Origin: JBKHBT01 sp046542255
GTDB lineage: Bacteria; UBP14; UBA6098; JBKHBT01
Direction: 5' to 3'
Assembly (NCBI GenBank): GCA_046542255.1
Contig: JBKHBT010000011.1
Coordinates: 1-57,671, forward strand
DNA: 57,671 nucleotides
Shown: piece by piece, positions 1 to 7,309 of the stretch
How the letters are laid out: each line of letters begins with the position of its first letter
Position numbering within the stretch: position 1 is the stretch's first letter
Position numbers and translations under genes: made by a program
The notes under the pieces: generated by a model
Told to the model about the DNA's origin: nothing
Database searches by the model: none
What the model saw: only the letters and a program-made list of their open reading frames with translations

Positions 1-51
1 TACTGATGTTTTAGCCTGAAAAGTATGACAATGCGGAACAGCGCATTGTCT
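1..51 (-). mobile_element. Left-end part of a short hairpin-bearing IS200/IS605-like element (copy 1, cut by window edge)
   Basis: Positions 1-56 are identical to 53845-53900. The shared part holds a perfect 9-bp inverted repeat (GACAATGCG at 27-35, loop GAACAG, CGCATTGTC at 42-50). Read on the minus strand, the hairpin lies just inside one end and follows the flank ACTCC, as in the left ends of IS200/IS605-type elements, which insert beside a short fixed target without duplicating it. The last 5 identical bases (GGAGT, 52-56) are probably target rather than element. No transposase is present, so this would be a non-autonomous copy. The family assignment is inferred from geometry only. Confidence 0.6.
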
Positions 52-53
52 GG

Positions 54-224
54 AGTAAAGCTGAGATTCAGATTGATGTGACGGAGCTTCTCAATGAGGT
101 TATAAAACTCGGCTGTAAAGTATCGAATGCTTAACACGTAAAAGTCTTTACGCTGGATTTACAGAAAAATAATCTTAGAAAAGCAAGTTTACGCCGAATG
201 CAGAACATCAAACAATACGCATAA
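54..224 (+). pseudogene. Decayed coding relic next to the hairpin element
   Basis: One frame from 54 reads as plausible protein (SKAEIQIDVTELLNEVIKL...) to a TAA at 132-134. It continues in the same frame as HVKVFTLDLQKNNLRKASL... to a second TAA at 222-224. Two protein-like stretches in one frame separated by a single stop suggest the 3' end of a gene that was cut by the element and then decayed. I do not recognise the family. The rest of 1-301 holds only the hairpins listed separately. Confidence 0.4.
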
Positions 225-227
225 ATG

Positions 228-260
228 AAGTTTTACCAAATCTCCGATTTGGGAAAACTT
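228..260. terminator. Strong hairpin, 15-bp stem
   Basis: AAGTTTTACCAAATC (228-242) pairs with GATTTGGGAAAACTT (246-260) across a 3-base loop with one mismatch. It is probably a transcription-end structure for the relic on the plus strand or for the minus-strand gene that ends at 302. There is no clean T tract on either side. Confidence 0.4.
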
Positions 261-271
261 TTAAAGATTAT

Positions 272-297
272 TTTTGAACTTCCCCAGAAGTTCAAAA
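272..297 (-). terminator. Hairpin just downstream of the minus-strand gene ending at 302
   Basis: TTTTGAACTT (272-281) and AAGTTCAAAA (288-297) form a perfect 10-bp stem with a 6-base loop, 5 bases beyond the stop codon. The position fits a terminator, but the following minus-strand bases are only moderately T-rich. Confidence 0.5.
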
Positions 298-301
298 TTA
301 A

Positions 302-3205
302 TCAGTAGTCCCAGCCGAAGAAGAAATCGAAGCACCAGTTATCATCGAAGGTATTGAAATCTGTTCTTTTTGCAAAATCAAATCGGAGTGCTGTATATCC
401 ACCCAAACTCACCCTGAAACTAAGGCCATAGCTTCCCAAAAGCCCATTGTAATCCTCCGGCTCCTCCCAGCTTTCGCCAGCATCGAAGAATAAAGCCGAC
501 TGCACGCCACGAATATCAAAATCAATAAGTGGCGTTCTGACGGCGACTATATCGACTAATGGAAATCTGAGTTCGGAATTAAGAAGCACCTGATTCCGGC
601 CATAGAAATAGAAAAATGGATAACCTCGGAAAGTCCATGTTCCGCCCATATAGAATCTTTCTGGAAATTCGCCATCGCTGCACCGGGCTATTGCGCGATT
701 GGCCCATGTAAGACGCTTTAGGATGCGAAGATAATGCCGAGCATCCAGAGATAGAATATATGAAAGGTAATCAGCATTTTTCGGGTCGATAGTCATTCCG
801 GCTGTAAGATTTGCACGCATTCCTTCTACCGGGCCAGTTATTCCCCAGATGGCTGTATCGCGGATTAATGATCCATTCAAACTGATTGCGCCACCTTCCT
901 TGATATCCTCAGTATAAATGCTATAGTTTCTTTTGTAGTAATAGGCATACATATTTGATTCAGCTCGAGCATATCTGGAAAACGGCATAGTCAGATTGGC
1001 TGTTATTCCGCTTCTTTCGTCTGTATAGTAACTATCGTAGCGATTATAGGCTTCATGAAATAGATGATATCCGCCAAATCCCCATCCAGGCCTTTGTTTA
1101 TGATTGGAATAATTCACGAAAAGATTAAAATTTCGGAAAAAGTCAGAATCGATCTCGCCAGGCGTATAGACCATAAAATAGAGCTGTTTATCACCGAGCA
1201 TATCGCTGAAAAGGCCTTCAAGCCCACCAGATGATTCAAGATTATTAGATGTAGCCATCGCGCCCTGTGCAATTTCAAATTGCATTCGGCTGCCATAGCT
1301 GGCAATTCCTGTTTTATAGGCATCGGCATCCAGTCCGGTTGGTTTCCATGAAATCTCTGGCACTTTCTTTATCTCGGCTTTTCCAGGCTCCAATGAATCA
1401 GGAACAATAATTGCCGTATCCAGCCGGCCATATCGTAAACCTACGTCCTCTTCAAAATCCGGTATTGCAAATTTTGCCAGATGGAAACCCATCTCATTGT
1501 ATGCGGTTGCGATTATTGTATCGTTTGTTGCAAATGCAGGCTCTAAAACCTGAGTAAGAAAATTAGTAAGCCTGTAATACTGCGATGTATGAAAGTCATA
1601 GGCCCAGATATTTTGGAATTGGCCTCCCATATTCGATGAGAATACCAGTGTTTTGCTATCGGGTGATAATCGTGGATTTCTGTGGATTCCATCAGGCAAT
1701 TTTATCTGGGAAAATTCTTTTGTGCTTATATTCATTATATAGAGACCATATCGAAGTTCTTTATCTCCACCCATGCATCTATCAGAAGAAAAAACTATCG
1801 CAGTATCGCCCAAGAATATTGCATCTTCATCATCGTATGTATCATTGGTTAGCTGCTCTAAAGCTCCGGTTTGGATATCATATAAATAAAGATCGACAAA
1901 ACCTTCGATATCTGCGCCAGAAAAAACAATTTTATTGCTAGAAACCATAGGCGAAGAAATCGAAGGAATTTCTTCGAAGAGTATTTGTTCTATGATTTTT
2001 TCTTTCTTCAGGTCAAAGAGTGTCAGAGCATCCCCTTTTGATTTTCGAACGGACATCACCAAAGTATCGCCCGAAATCGAAATTCTATTATGAAATGGAT
2101 GTATCGAGAGCGCATTTTCAGATAGATTGCTCTTTAGGAGCAATTTGGGCTTATAGTATTGCGATAAAGGACTCTTTTTTTCTAATTTATACAGGCCACC
2201 ATAGCCCATCGTATTGCCTTTCGAATAAATGGTATATGAAGAATCTCCCTTTTTGACAGCAGGGCTTAGAAAATATCCATTGCCCTCTGTAAGCATATTA
2301 TCGTAGAATTCAGGAAGATTGCCTTCGGTAATAAGCGGATAATATACATCCATCAAATGTTTTTTCCACATATGATCGAGCTGCTCGAGAGATTTGCCAG
2401 TAACCTGTCTTAAGATTTCATCTGCAGGTGCTTTTTGCCACCATCTTCTGGCAATTTCGCGGACAGTGCCACGCCCGAATTCATCCTCGAGAAATAGCAA
2501 AAAACTCTCGGCTTCTTTATACATTACATAAGTTCCATAAATTGGATAGATACGGCTTATCGGATAGAAATCGCCTTCCAAAATCGCCGATCGAATCACC
2601 GATTCCATTTCATGGCCACCGCCTTCGGAATAGAATTCGGCGAAACCTTCGGAAAGCCAGAGCGGATACATATATAGATAGAAAAGGCCATGAGCATCAA
2701 AATCATGAGTAAGTTGCCTTATCTGGAATGAATGCACCAGTTCATGCTTTAGCGTATGATAGAAATCACGATATGAGCCATTGAAAGGCATAACCACGCG
2801 CCCCATGAAATATTCTGTAAAACCGCCGACTCCTTCTGGTAAAATATAAGGAATCGTATTGGTCTCCTGGAAAATATTATGAGAGCTATAGATGATAACA
2901 GGAAGCCTGCTTTCTGGTGAATATTGCAGGTCACGTTCCAGGTCGATATACGCTTCTTCGGCAATTTGCGCGGCAATCATAGAAAGCGAGTCTTCGCCCT
3001 CATAGAAATAGATATCCAGATGCTCTGTTTTTCGGACTTTCCATTCCAGCTTCCGATGATGCATCTTATTTTTGCCAAAATAGTACTGCCCAAAAGATGA
3101 GCCAATTACTAACAAAAATAAAACAATCGCCAACAAGCGATTTTGAATTTTATAGAATTTTATTCCCTTCGCCTTCATCTTCTTACAATATAGGTTTAAG
3201 CTCAT
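302..3205 (-). CDS. Secreted gluzincin-like protease / TolB-type propeller / outer-membrane barrel fusion
   Basis: About 967 residues. A signal peptide is visible (LLAIVLFLLVIGSSFG near residues 24-39). A peptidase-MA-like zincin domain follows, with HELVH near residue 155 and a downstream WLSEGFAEF whose Glu is the expected third zinc ligand. Residues about 310-600 contain repeats such as LSPDSKTLVFSSNMGG, typical of TolB/WD40-type beta-propellers. The last 280 residues resemble a surface-antigen (BamA/TamA-like) barrel, with alternating aromatic strands ending in FFFGWDY. The protein should sit in the outer membrane with the protease and propeller in the periplasm or outside. ATG at 3205 is chosen over the TTG one codon upstream. 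ATG at 3178 would give a more standard signal peptide. No clear Shine-Dalgarno site is seen. Substrate unknown. Confidence 0.8.
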   Translation of the reverse strand: MSLNLYCKKMKAKGIKFYKIQNRLLAIVLFLLVIGSSFGQYYFGKNKMHHRKLEWKVRKTEHLDIYFYEGEDSLSMIAAQIAEEAYIDLERDLQYSPESRLPVIIYSSHNIFQETNTIPYILPEGVGGFTEYFMGRVVMPFNGSYRDFYHTLKHELVHSFQIRQLTHDFDAHGLFYLYMYPLWLSEGFAEFYSEGGGHEMESVIRSAILEGDFYPISRIYPIYGTYVMYKEAESFLLFLEDEFGRGTVREIARRWWQKAPADEILRQVTGKSLEQLDHMWKKHLMDVYYPLITEGNLPEFYDNMLTEGNGYFLSPAVKKGDSSYTIYSKGNTMGYGGLYKLEKKSPLSQYYKPKLLLKSNLSENALSIHPFHNRISISGDTLVMSVRKSKGDALTLFDLKKEKIIEQILFEEIPSISSPMVSSNKIVFSGADIEGFVDLYLYDIQTGALEQLTNDTYDDEDAIFLGDTAIVFSSDRCMGGDKELRYGLYIMNISTKEFSQIKLPDGIHRNPRLSPDSKTLVFSSNMGGQFQNIWAYDFHTSQYYRLTNFLTQVLEPAFATNDTIIATAYNEMGFHLAKFAIPDFEEDVGLRYGRLDTAIIVPDSLEPGKAEIKKVPEISWKPTGLDADAYKTGIASYGSRMQFEIAQGAMATSNNLESSGGLEGLFSDMLGDKQLYFMVYTPGEIDSDFFRNFNLFVNYSNHKQRPGWGFGGYHLFHEAYNRYDSYYTDERSGITANLTMPFSRYARAESNMYAYYYKRNYSIYTEDIKEGGAISLNGSLIRDTAIWGITGPVEGMRANLTAGMTIDPKNADYLSYILSLDARHYLRILKRLTWANRAIARCSDGEFPERFYMGGTWTFRGYPFFYFYGRNQVLLNSELRFPLVDIVAVRTPLIDFDIRGVQSALFFDAGESWEEPEDYNGLLGSYGLSFRVSLGGYTALRFDFAKRTDFNTFDDNWCFDFFFGWDY

Positions 3206-3260
3206 CAAAAGACAATGATTTTTTCTGGCAGCTCAACCGTCTCCAAGTGGCTTATATTAT

Positions 3261-3289
3261 TTGACATTTAGCAAATCCAGATTTATATT
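3261..3289 (+). promoter_or_regulatory. Promoter of the ATPase/TOPRIM cassette
   Basis: TTGACA (3261-3266), a 17-base spacer and TATATT (3284-3289) make a near-consensus sigma70-type promoter 45 bases before the ATPase start. The site AAGAGGT (3323-3329) is its ribosome binding site. Confidence 0.7.
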
Positions 3290-3290
3290 C

Positions 3291-3309
3291 AATCCGAATA
3301 ATTAGGATT
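3291..3309. promoter_or_regulatory. Imperfect palindrome over the expected transcription start (possible operator)
   Basis: AATCCGAATAATTAGGATT is a 19-base palindrome with one mismatched pair, beginning one base after the -10 box. A repressor bound there would block the cassette promoter. This is inferred from position and symmetry only; no regulator gene is adjacent. Confidence 0.35.
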
Positions 3310-3333
3310 ATTACTTTTTTATAAGAGGTAAGA

Positions 3334-4578
3334 ATGGCGATAAAAAGACTAAAAGTTTCCAATTTCAAAAGCTTCAATGAGCTTGACCTGGAATTGGGCG
3401 ATTTCAATGTTCTGATAGGCGCGAATGCATCTGGTAAATCTAATTTTGTTAGTATTTTTGAGTTTTTGAGGGATATTGCTAATGACGGTTTGGAAAATGC
3501 TATTTCTTTACAGGGTGATGCTGACTATTTGCTAAATTTTAATATAAAAAGCTCTAAGGAATTGTCTTTTGAGATAGATTTCTTCGAAAACTTGAATAAA
3601 AAGGAGTATTTTAATTTCGAAGAGCCAAAGAATTCTTTTTATATCAGAACTACCGAATCTAAATACAATATCTCAATAGACCTGAAAAAGCTAAATGTAA
3701 CGAAGGATATTCTTTTTCAAAATTTTAAATGCTTCAAAGGTATTTCGAAAAAAAATAACGAAATGGAAGATTATATTGACTCGGGTTCCGCAATTATTGA
3801 AAATAAAGAAAAGTTGGAAGTTAAACTAGATATCCCAAAAGTTATAGATACTGAAATAATTGAAAGGATTTTTAGTCCATTATATAAAAATGATCTCCCA
3901 AAAGACAAGCATATACTAGAAAATCAAAATTTATACTCAACTGATCTTCCTACATTTATAAAAAATATTGCAATATATGACTTCGAACCTAAAAGTCTGA
4001 AACATGCATCACGACTCAAAGCAAAAGCTGAACTTGAAGTTAATGGAGGGAATCTATTCCTGATTTTGAAAAAGATTCTCAATGATACGAAAAAAAAGAG
4101 GAAATTTCTAAATCTTTTAGAATATGCCTTACCATTTATCAAGGGGATAGAAATAAGAACTTTCACTGATGAGGCTCTTCTGCTCATTCTTGAAGAAACC
4201 TATTTTGATGATATAAAAATACCCCCGCCTTTGACTTCAAATGGCACTATTTATATCATTGCATTACTTGTTGCAATTTATATGGAGGATAAACCACTGG
4301 TGATAATCGAAGAGCCAGAGAAGAATATACATCCTCATCTAATATTTAAGCTCGTGGAAATGCTCAAAGATGCATCACGGAACAAACAAATCATTATTTC
4401 TACTCATAATCCTGAAATAGTTAAATATGCAGGTATTGAAAATTTATTCCTTGTTTCAAGAGATGAAAATGGTTTTTCCAAAATCACCAAGCCTTCTGAT
4501 AGAGAAAACGTTAAGACTTTTCTTTCGAATGAAATAGGGATAGATGAGCTATATATTCAAAACTTATTAGAGGTATAG
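3334..4578 (+). CDS. AAA family ATPase of the OLD/RecF-like type (probable defence ATPase)
   Basis: 414 residues. The N terminus IKRLKVSNFKSFNELDLELG leads into Walker A GANASGKSN (near residue 30), the layout of OLD/AAA_15/AAA_21 and RecF-type ATPases. Near the C terminus are Walker B LVIIEEPEKNIHP and the switch STHNPEIVKYAG. The middle is a poorly conserved insertion. It is followed after one base by a TOPRIM-type gene, an arrangement known from split OLD-like systems such as RloA/RloB and PARIS (AriA/AriB). In those the ATPase senses a phage trigger and controls a TOPRIM effector. Base use is more AT-rich and has fewer ATCGA-type words than the flanking genes, consistent with horizontal transfer. 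The exact system type cannot be named from sequence reading alone. Confidence 0.85.
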   Translation: MAIKRLKVSNFKSFNELDLELGDFNVLIGANASGKSNFVSIFEFLRDIANDGLENAISLQGDADYLLNFNIKSSKELSFEIDFFENLNKKEYFNFEEPKNSFYIRTTESKYNISIDLKKLNVTKDILFQNFKCFKGISKKNNEMEDYIDSGSAIIENKEKLEVKLDIPKVIDTEIIERIFSPLYKNDLPKDKHILENQNLYSTDLPTFIKNIAIYDFEPKSLKHASRLKAKAELEVNGGNLFLILKKILNDTKKKRKFLNLLEYALPFIKGIEIRTFTDEALLLILEETYFDDIKIPPPLTSNGTIYIIALLVAIYMEDKPLVIIEEPEKNIHPHLIFKLVEMLKDASRNKQIIISTHNPEIVKYAGIENLFLVSRDENGFSKITKPSDRENVKTFLSNEIGIDELYIQNLLEV

Positions 4579-4579
4579 T

Positions 4580-5112
4580 ATGCCCTATCGAAGATTATTT
4601 GTATTTCTTGAAGGACCAAGCGATGAGTATTTTTTTATAAGATATTAAAACCACAATTTAGTGAACTCTACGATGATATTCAGTTATACATATATGCCCA
4701 AAAGAAAACTACTAATATCAATGAACTCATTAGATCATTTAAATCCATGGGGGATATTATCTTTTTTACAGATAATGATCTTTCTCCCTGTAAAGCAAGA
4801 AAATTTGATAAAATAAATAAAATTCTTAAAAATATTAAAAGAGAAAAAATTCAAATAGTTATTGAAGAAATTGAAAGCTGGTATATTGCCGGCTTATCGA
4901 GAAAAGATCAAGAAAAATTATGTATTAAATATCAACATACAACTGATAATCTAACAAAAGAAGACTTTGAAAAATTCATTTCAAATGAGTTCGACTCCAT
5001 CGAAGCTTTAAGAGTAGAAGTACTTAGATATTTCGATATTTCAATAGCCAAAAAACGCAATAAATCCTTCAAGTACTTTGTAGAAAAGTATATCGAAACA
5101 CCTAAAACCTAG
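4580..5112 (+). pseudogene. TOPRIM-like nuclease partner, frameshifted at a 7-T run
   Basis: ATG at 4580 follows the ATPase stop by one base and has GAGGT upstream. Frame 1 gives MPYRRLFVFLEGPSDEYFF and hits TAA at 4646. Adding one base to the T run at 4630-4636 joins it to a second frame that runs to 5112, giving a 177-residue protein. The restored protein has EGPSDEYFF near the start and FFTDND about 50 residues on, matching the Glu and DxD metal sites of TOPRIM folds, then EIESWYIAGL. This is the expected effector partner of the upstream ATPase. The shift could be a real loss, phase variation, transcript slippage or a sequencing error in a homopolymer. The last 11 bases overlap the convergent HDOD gene. 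Confidence 0.7.
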
Positions 5113-6310
5113 CCATCTCCGCCCGGACCTTCTCAGCCAATTGATTTATTTGCTCCATCTCAATTCCATATTTCAGGAAAATGCCCAGGTCTATGTCGGG
5201 ATTTCGGCGATTACGATAGATATAATTCGAAAACTCATCAGCAAAATTGACCGACTCCAAAAGCAGCTTGAAACGGGGCGAACATTCATTGGGCCTGTGA
5301 TGATAAAGGCTTACCTCGCAATTTGAATCTGGAAGATTCCATGTCTTAAGGAAAAAAGAGCCGATTTCACTATGGGTTTCATTTTCATAGCCGAGTGCAA
5401 GTTCTGTTTTATAGAATGAGAAATCATTCTCCTTAAGGCCATTTCGAATTTCTTTGAACATTTCAGGGAAATATTGTAAAAGAATTAACTTGCCAATATC
5501 ATGTGTGATACCCACAGATGCATATTCAATCGGTATTGGCCGACCATTTTTCATAAGATAATACTCGACATTGCATCTATTAACCAGAAGCGAATGCAAA
5601 GATATCTCCTCGAGAATCAAAAGCTGCTCATCACTCCATGACATCTGGTCTGTCAATGATTCTGTCAGGACAACATCACGTAATGTCTGAAATCCAAGCA
5701 CCATAATCGCTCTTATCATAGATGATGTCGGCCTAAACCCATAAAAAGCAGAATTGGCAAGCTGAAGAACTTTCGCAGCAATCGATACATCCTGTTTTAC
5801 AATCGTAGCAATCTCTTTTACCGATTTATCAGCTCCAATTGCATTGGCAACTTTTTTATAAATCTGCGGAAGCCCTGGCAGTTTTTCAATTTGGGATACT
5901 TTTGCAAGTAGCTTATTATTTTGTAGATTCGCCCTGACTTTTATCATGTGTGTTATATTCTCAAGAAGATGGCCATCTTCCCAGGGCTTTGTTAGATATG
6001 CAGATGCGAGGCCTTTTGTCAAAGCACGGATTACGGTTTCTTTTTCATCATAGTTGCTGAGTATGACGCGGCCCATCTCCGGGAATTCCTGATGGCATTT
6101 TTCAAGTAGCCAGAAACCATCTCTTACAGGCATACGAAGATCGCTAATCAGAATAGAGACCTTGTTGTCGAAAATAAAGCTATATGCATCGCTGGCATTC
6201 GAAAAAAGCTCTATACTAAATTCCGCATCGGCCATTTCATTTTCAATAGCAGCCAATACGTCTTTATCATCATCTACAAAAACTATACGATTTTCTTTAA
6301 TCTCACTCAT
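5102..6310 (-). CDS. Response regulator with C-terminal HDOD domain
   Basis: 402 residues. The receiver domain (about 1-125) has the acidic pocket VFVDDDKD, phospho-acceptor Asp in ISDLRMP and conserved Lys in YLTKPW. An HDOD domain follows (about 140-400), recognisable by LPGLPQIYKKVANAI, VSIAAKVLQLANSAFYG and THDIGKLIL. HDOD proteins are signalling relatives of HD-GYP phosphodiesterases, usually without catalytic residues. GGAG six bases before the ATG supports the start. The cognate kinase is not adjacent; the orphan kinase at 10622 is a possible partner. The 3' end overlaps the TOPRIM gene tail by 11 bases, so each stop codon lies inside the other gene, which suggests the cassette joined this locus closely. 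Confidence 0.9.
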   Translation of the reverse strand: MSEIKENRIVFVDDDKDVLAAIENEMADAEFSIELFSNASDAYSFIFDNKVSILISDLRMPVRDGFWLLEKCHQEFPEMGRVILSNYDEKETVIRALTKGLASAYLTKPWEDGHLLENITHMIKVRANLQNNKLLAKVSQIEKLPGLPQIYKKVANAIGADKSVKEIATIVKQDVSIAAKVLQLANSAFYGFRPTSSMIRAIMVLGFQTLRDVVLTESLTDQMSWSDEQLLILEEISLHSLLVNRCNVEYYLMKNGRPIPIEYASVGITHDIGKLILLQYFPEMFKEIRNGLKENDFSFYKTELALGYENETHSEIGSFFLKTWNLPDSNCEVSLYHHRPNECSPRFKLLLESVNFADEFSNYIYRNRRNPDIDLGIFLKYGIEMEQINQLAEKVRAEMARF

Positions 6311-6379
6311 AATTTCTCCATCATAAATGTTATCGACAGTTAAGCTGGTGGACTTAACTTTCGATTATTTTTTCGAAAA

Positions 6380-7303
6380 TTATGATTTTTTGATAGATTC
6401 CGGAAGCTTGTCATTGCCATGAGGCGATTTGAAACCTGCTTCATACTGCAAATATTCTGCGATCTGTGCGCCGATAAGAAAAATGACCGAAGTATAATAA
6501 ATCCAGATAAAAATAGCCACTAAAGCCCCCAATGTTCCATAGAGCTTATTATAGACTGCAAAGTCGCTAAGATACCAACCAAAAAGCCGTCTTGCTATTT
6601 CCCATAAAAGGCCGGCAAAAAATGCCGCCAAGACAGCATATCGCCTTTTAACATACATTGCAGGAACATGTTTATAAATTACATAAAGAAAAAGTATCAC
6701 CATTAAAGGGGGGGCAACAAAGAAAAATAAACGCCAATAAAAAGGCGTTTGAAATGGATTAATGCCAAAAACATTGAGATTCAAATCCGAAATTATGGTT
6801 GCCATAAGAGTCGATGCCATAGAAAGAATCAAAAGCACAAAAGCAGAAACCATTATCGCGAAACTAACAATAGTCTTTTTCAGAAAACCCCTATTGCCGG
6901 AGGTACCAAAGATGCGGTTTATTGATGTTTCTATTGAATAGAACAAAGCCATACCGAAAAATATCAGAAAAATACCACCAAGTCCTTCAAAAACACCAAC
7001 AGATTTTGCAAGTGTATTGAATACTAGTTTGATCTCCTCGGCAATTCCAGGCAAAAATCTATTAACATTAGAAAGCCTGATTATTGTGTCGGCAAGATTT
7101 GGCCTTTGTCCGATAAATCGTCCTGCGATTCCTAATAATATCAAGAGAAAAGGAAATGCAGAAGTCAATACAGAAAAAGAAACAGAACCCGCAAGAATTA
7201 ATCCATCATTTTCATTAAATTTTGTGAAAATCTGATATATTCTGTAAAAGAATGTAACAATATTTCTATATAGAAAAAAAAGAATACCGAGAAACTTCGA
7301 CAT
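6380..7303 (-). CDS. YihY/BrkB-family inner-membrane protein
   Basis: 307 residues with about six hydrophobic segments. Family marks include LILAGSVSFSVLTSAFPFLLILLG near the start, YKHVPAMYVKRRYAVLAAFFAGLLWE in the middle and YGTLGALVAIFIWIYYTSVIFLIGAQ near the end. Members are integral membrane proteins of uncertain role, formerly misread as RNase BN. It lies 6 bases downstream of the secreted hydrolase gene and may be cotranscribed with it. No Shine-Dalgarno site is obvious at the ATG. Confidence 0.9.
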   Translation of the reverse strand: MSKFLGILFFLYRNIVTFFYRIYQIFTKFNENDGLILAGSVSFSVLTSAFPFLLILLGIAGRFIGQRPNLADTIIRLSNVNRFLPGIAEEIKLVFNTLAKSVGVFEGLGGIFLIFFGMALFYSIETSINRIFGTSGNRGFLKKTIVSFAIMVSAFVLLILSMASTLMATIISDLNLNVFGINPFQTPFYWRLFFFVAPPLMVILFLYVIYKHVPAMYVKRRYAVLAAFFAGLLWEIARRLFGWYLSDFAVYNKLYGTLGALVAIFIWIYYTSVIFLIGAQIAEYLQYEAGFKSPHGNDKLPESIKKS

Positions 7304-7309
7304 TTGATA

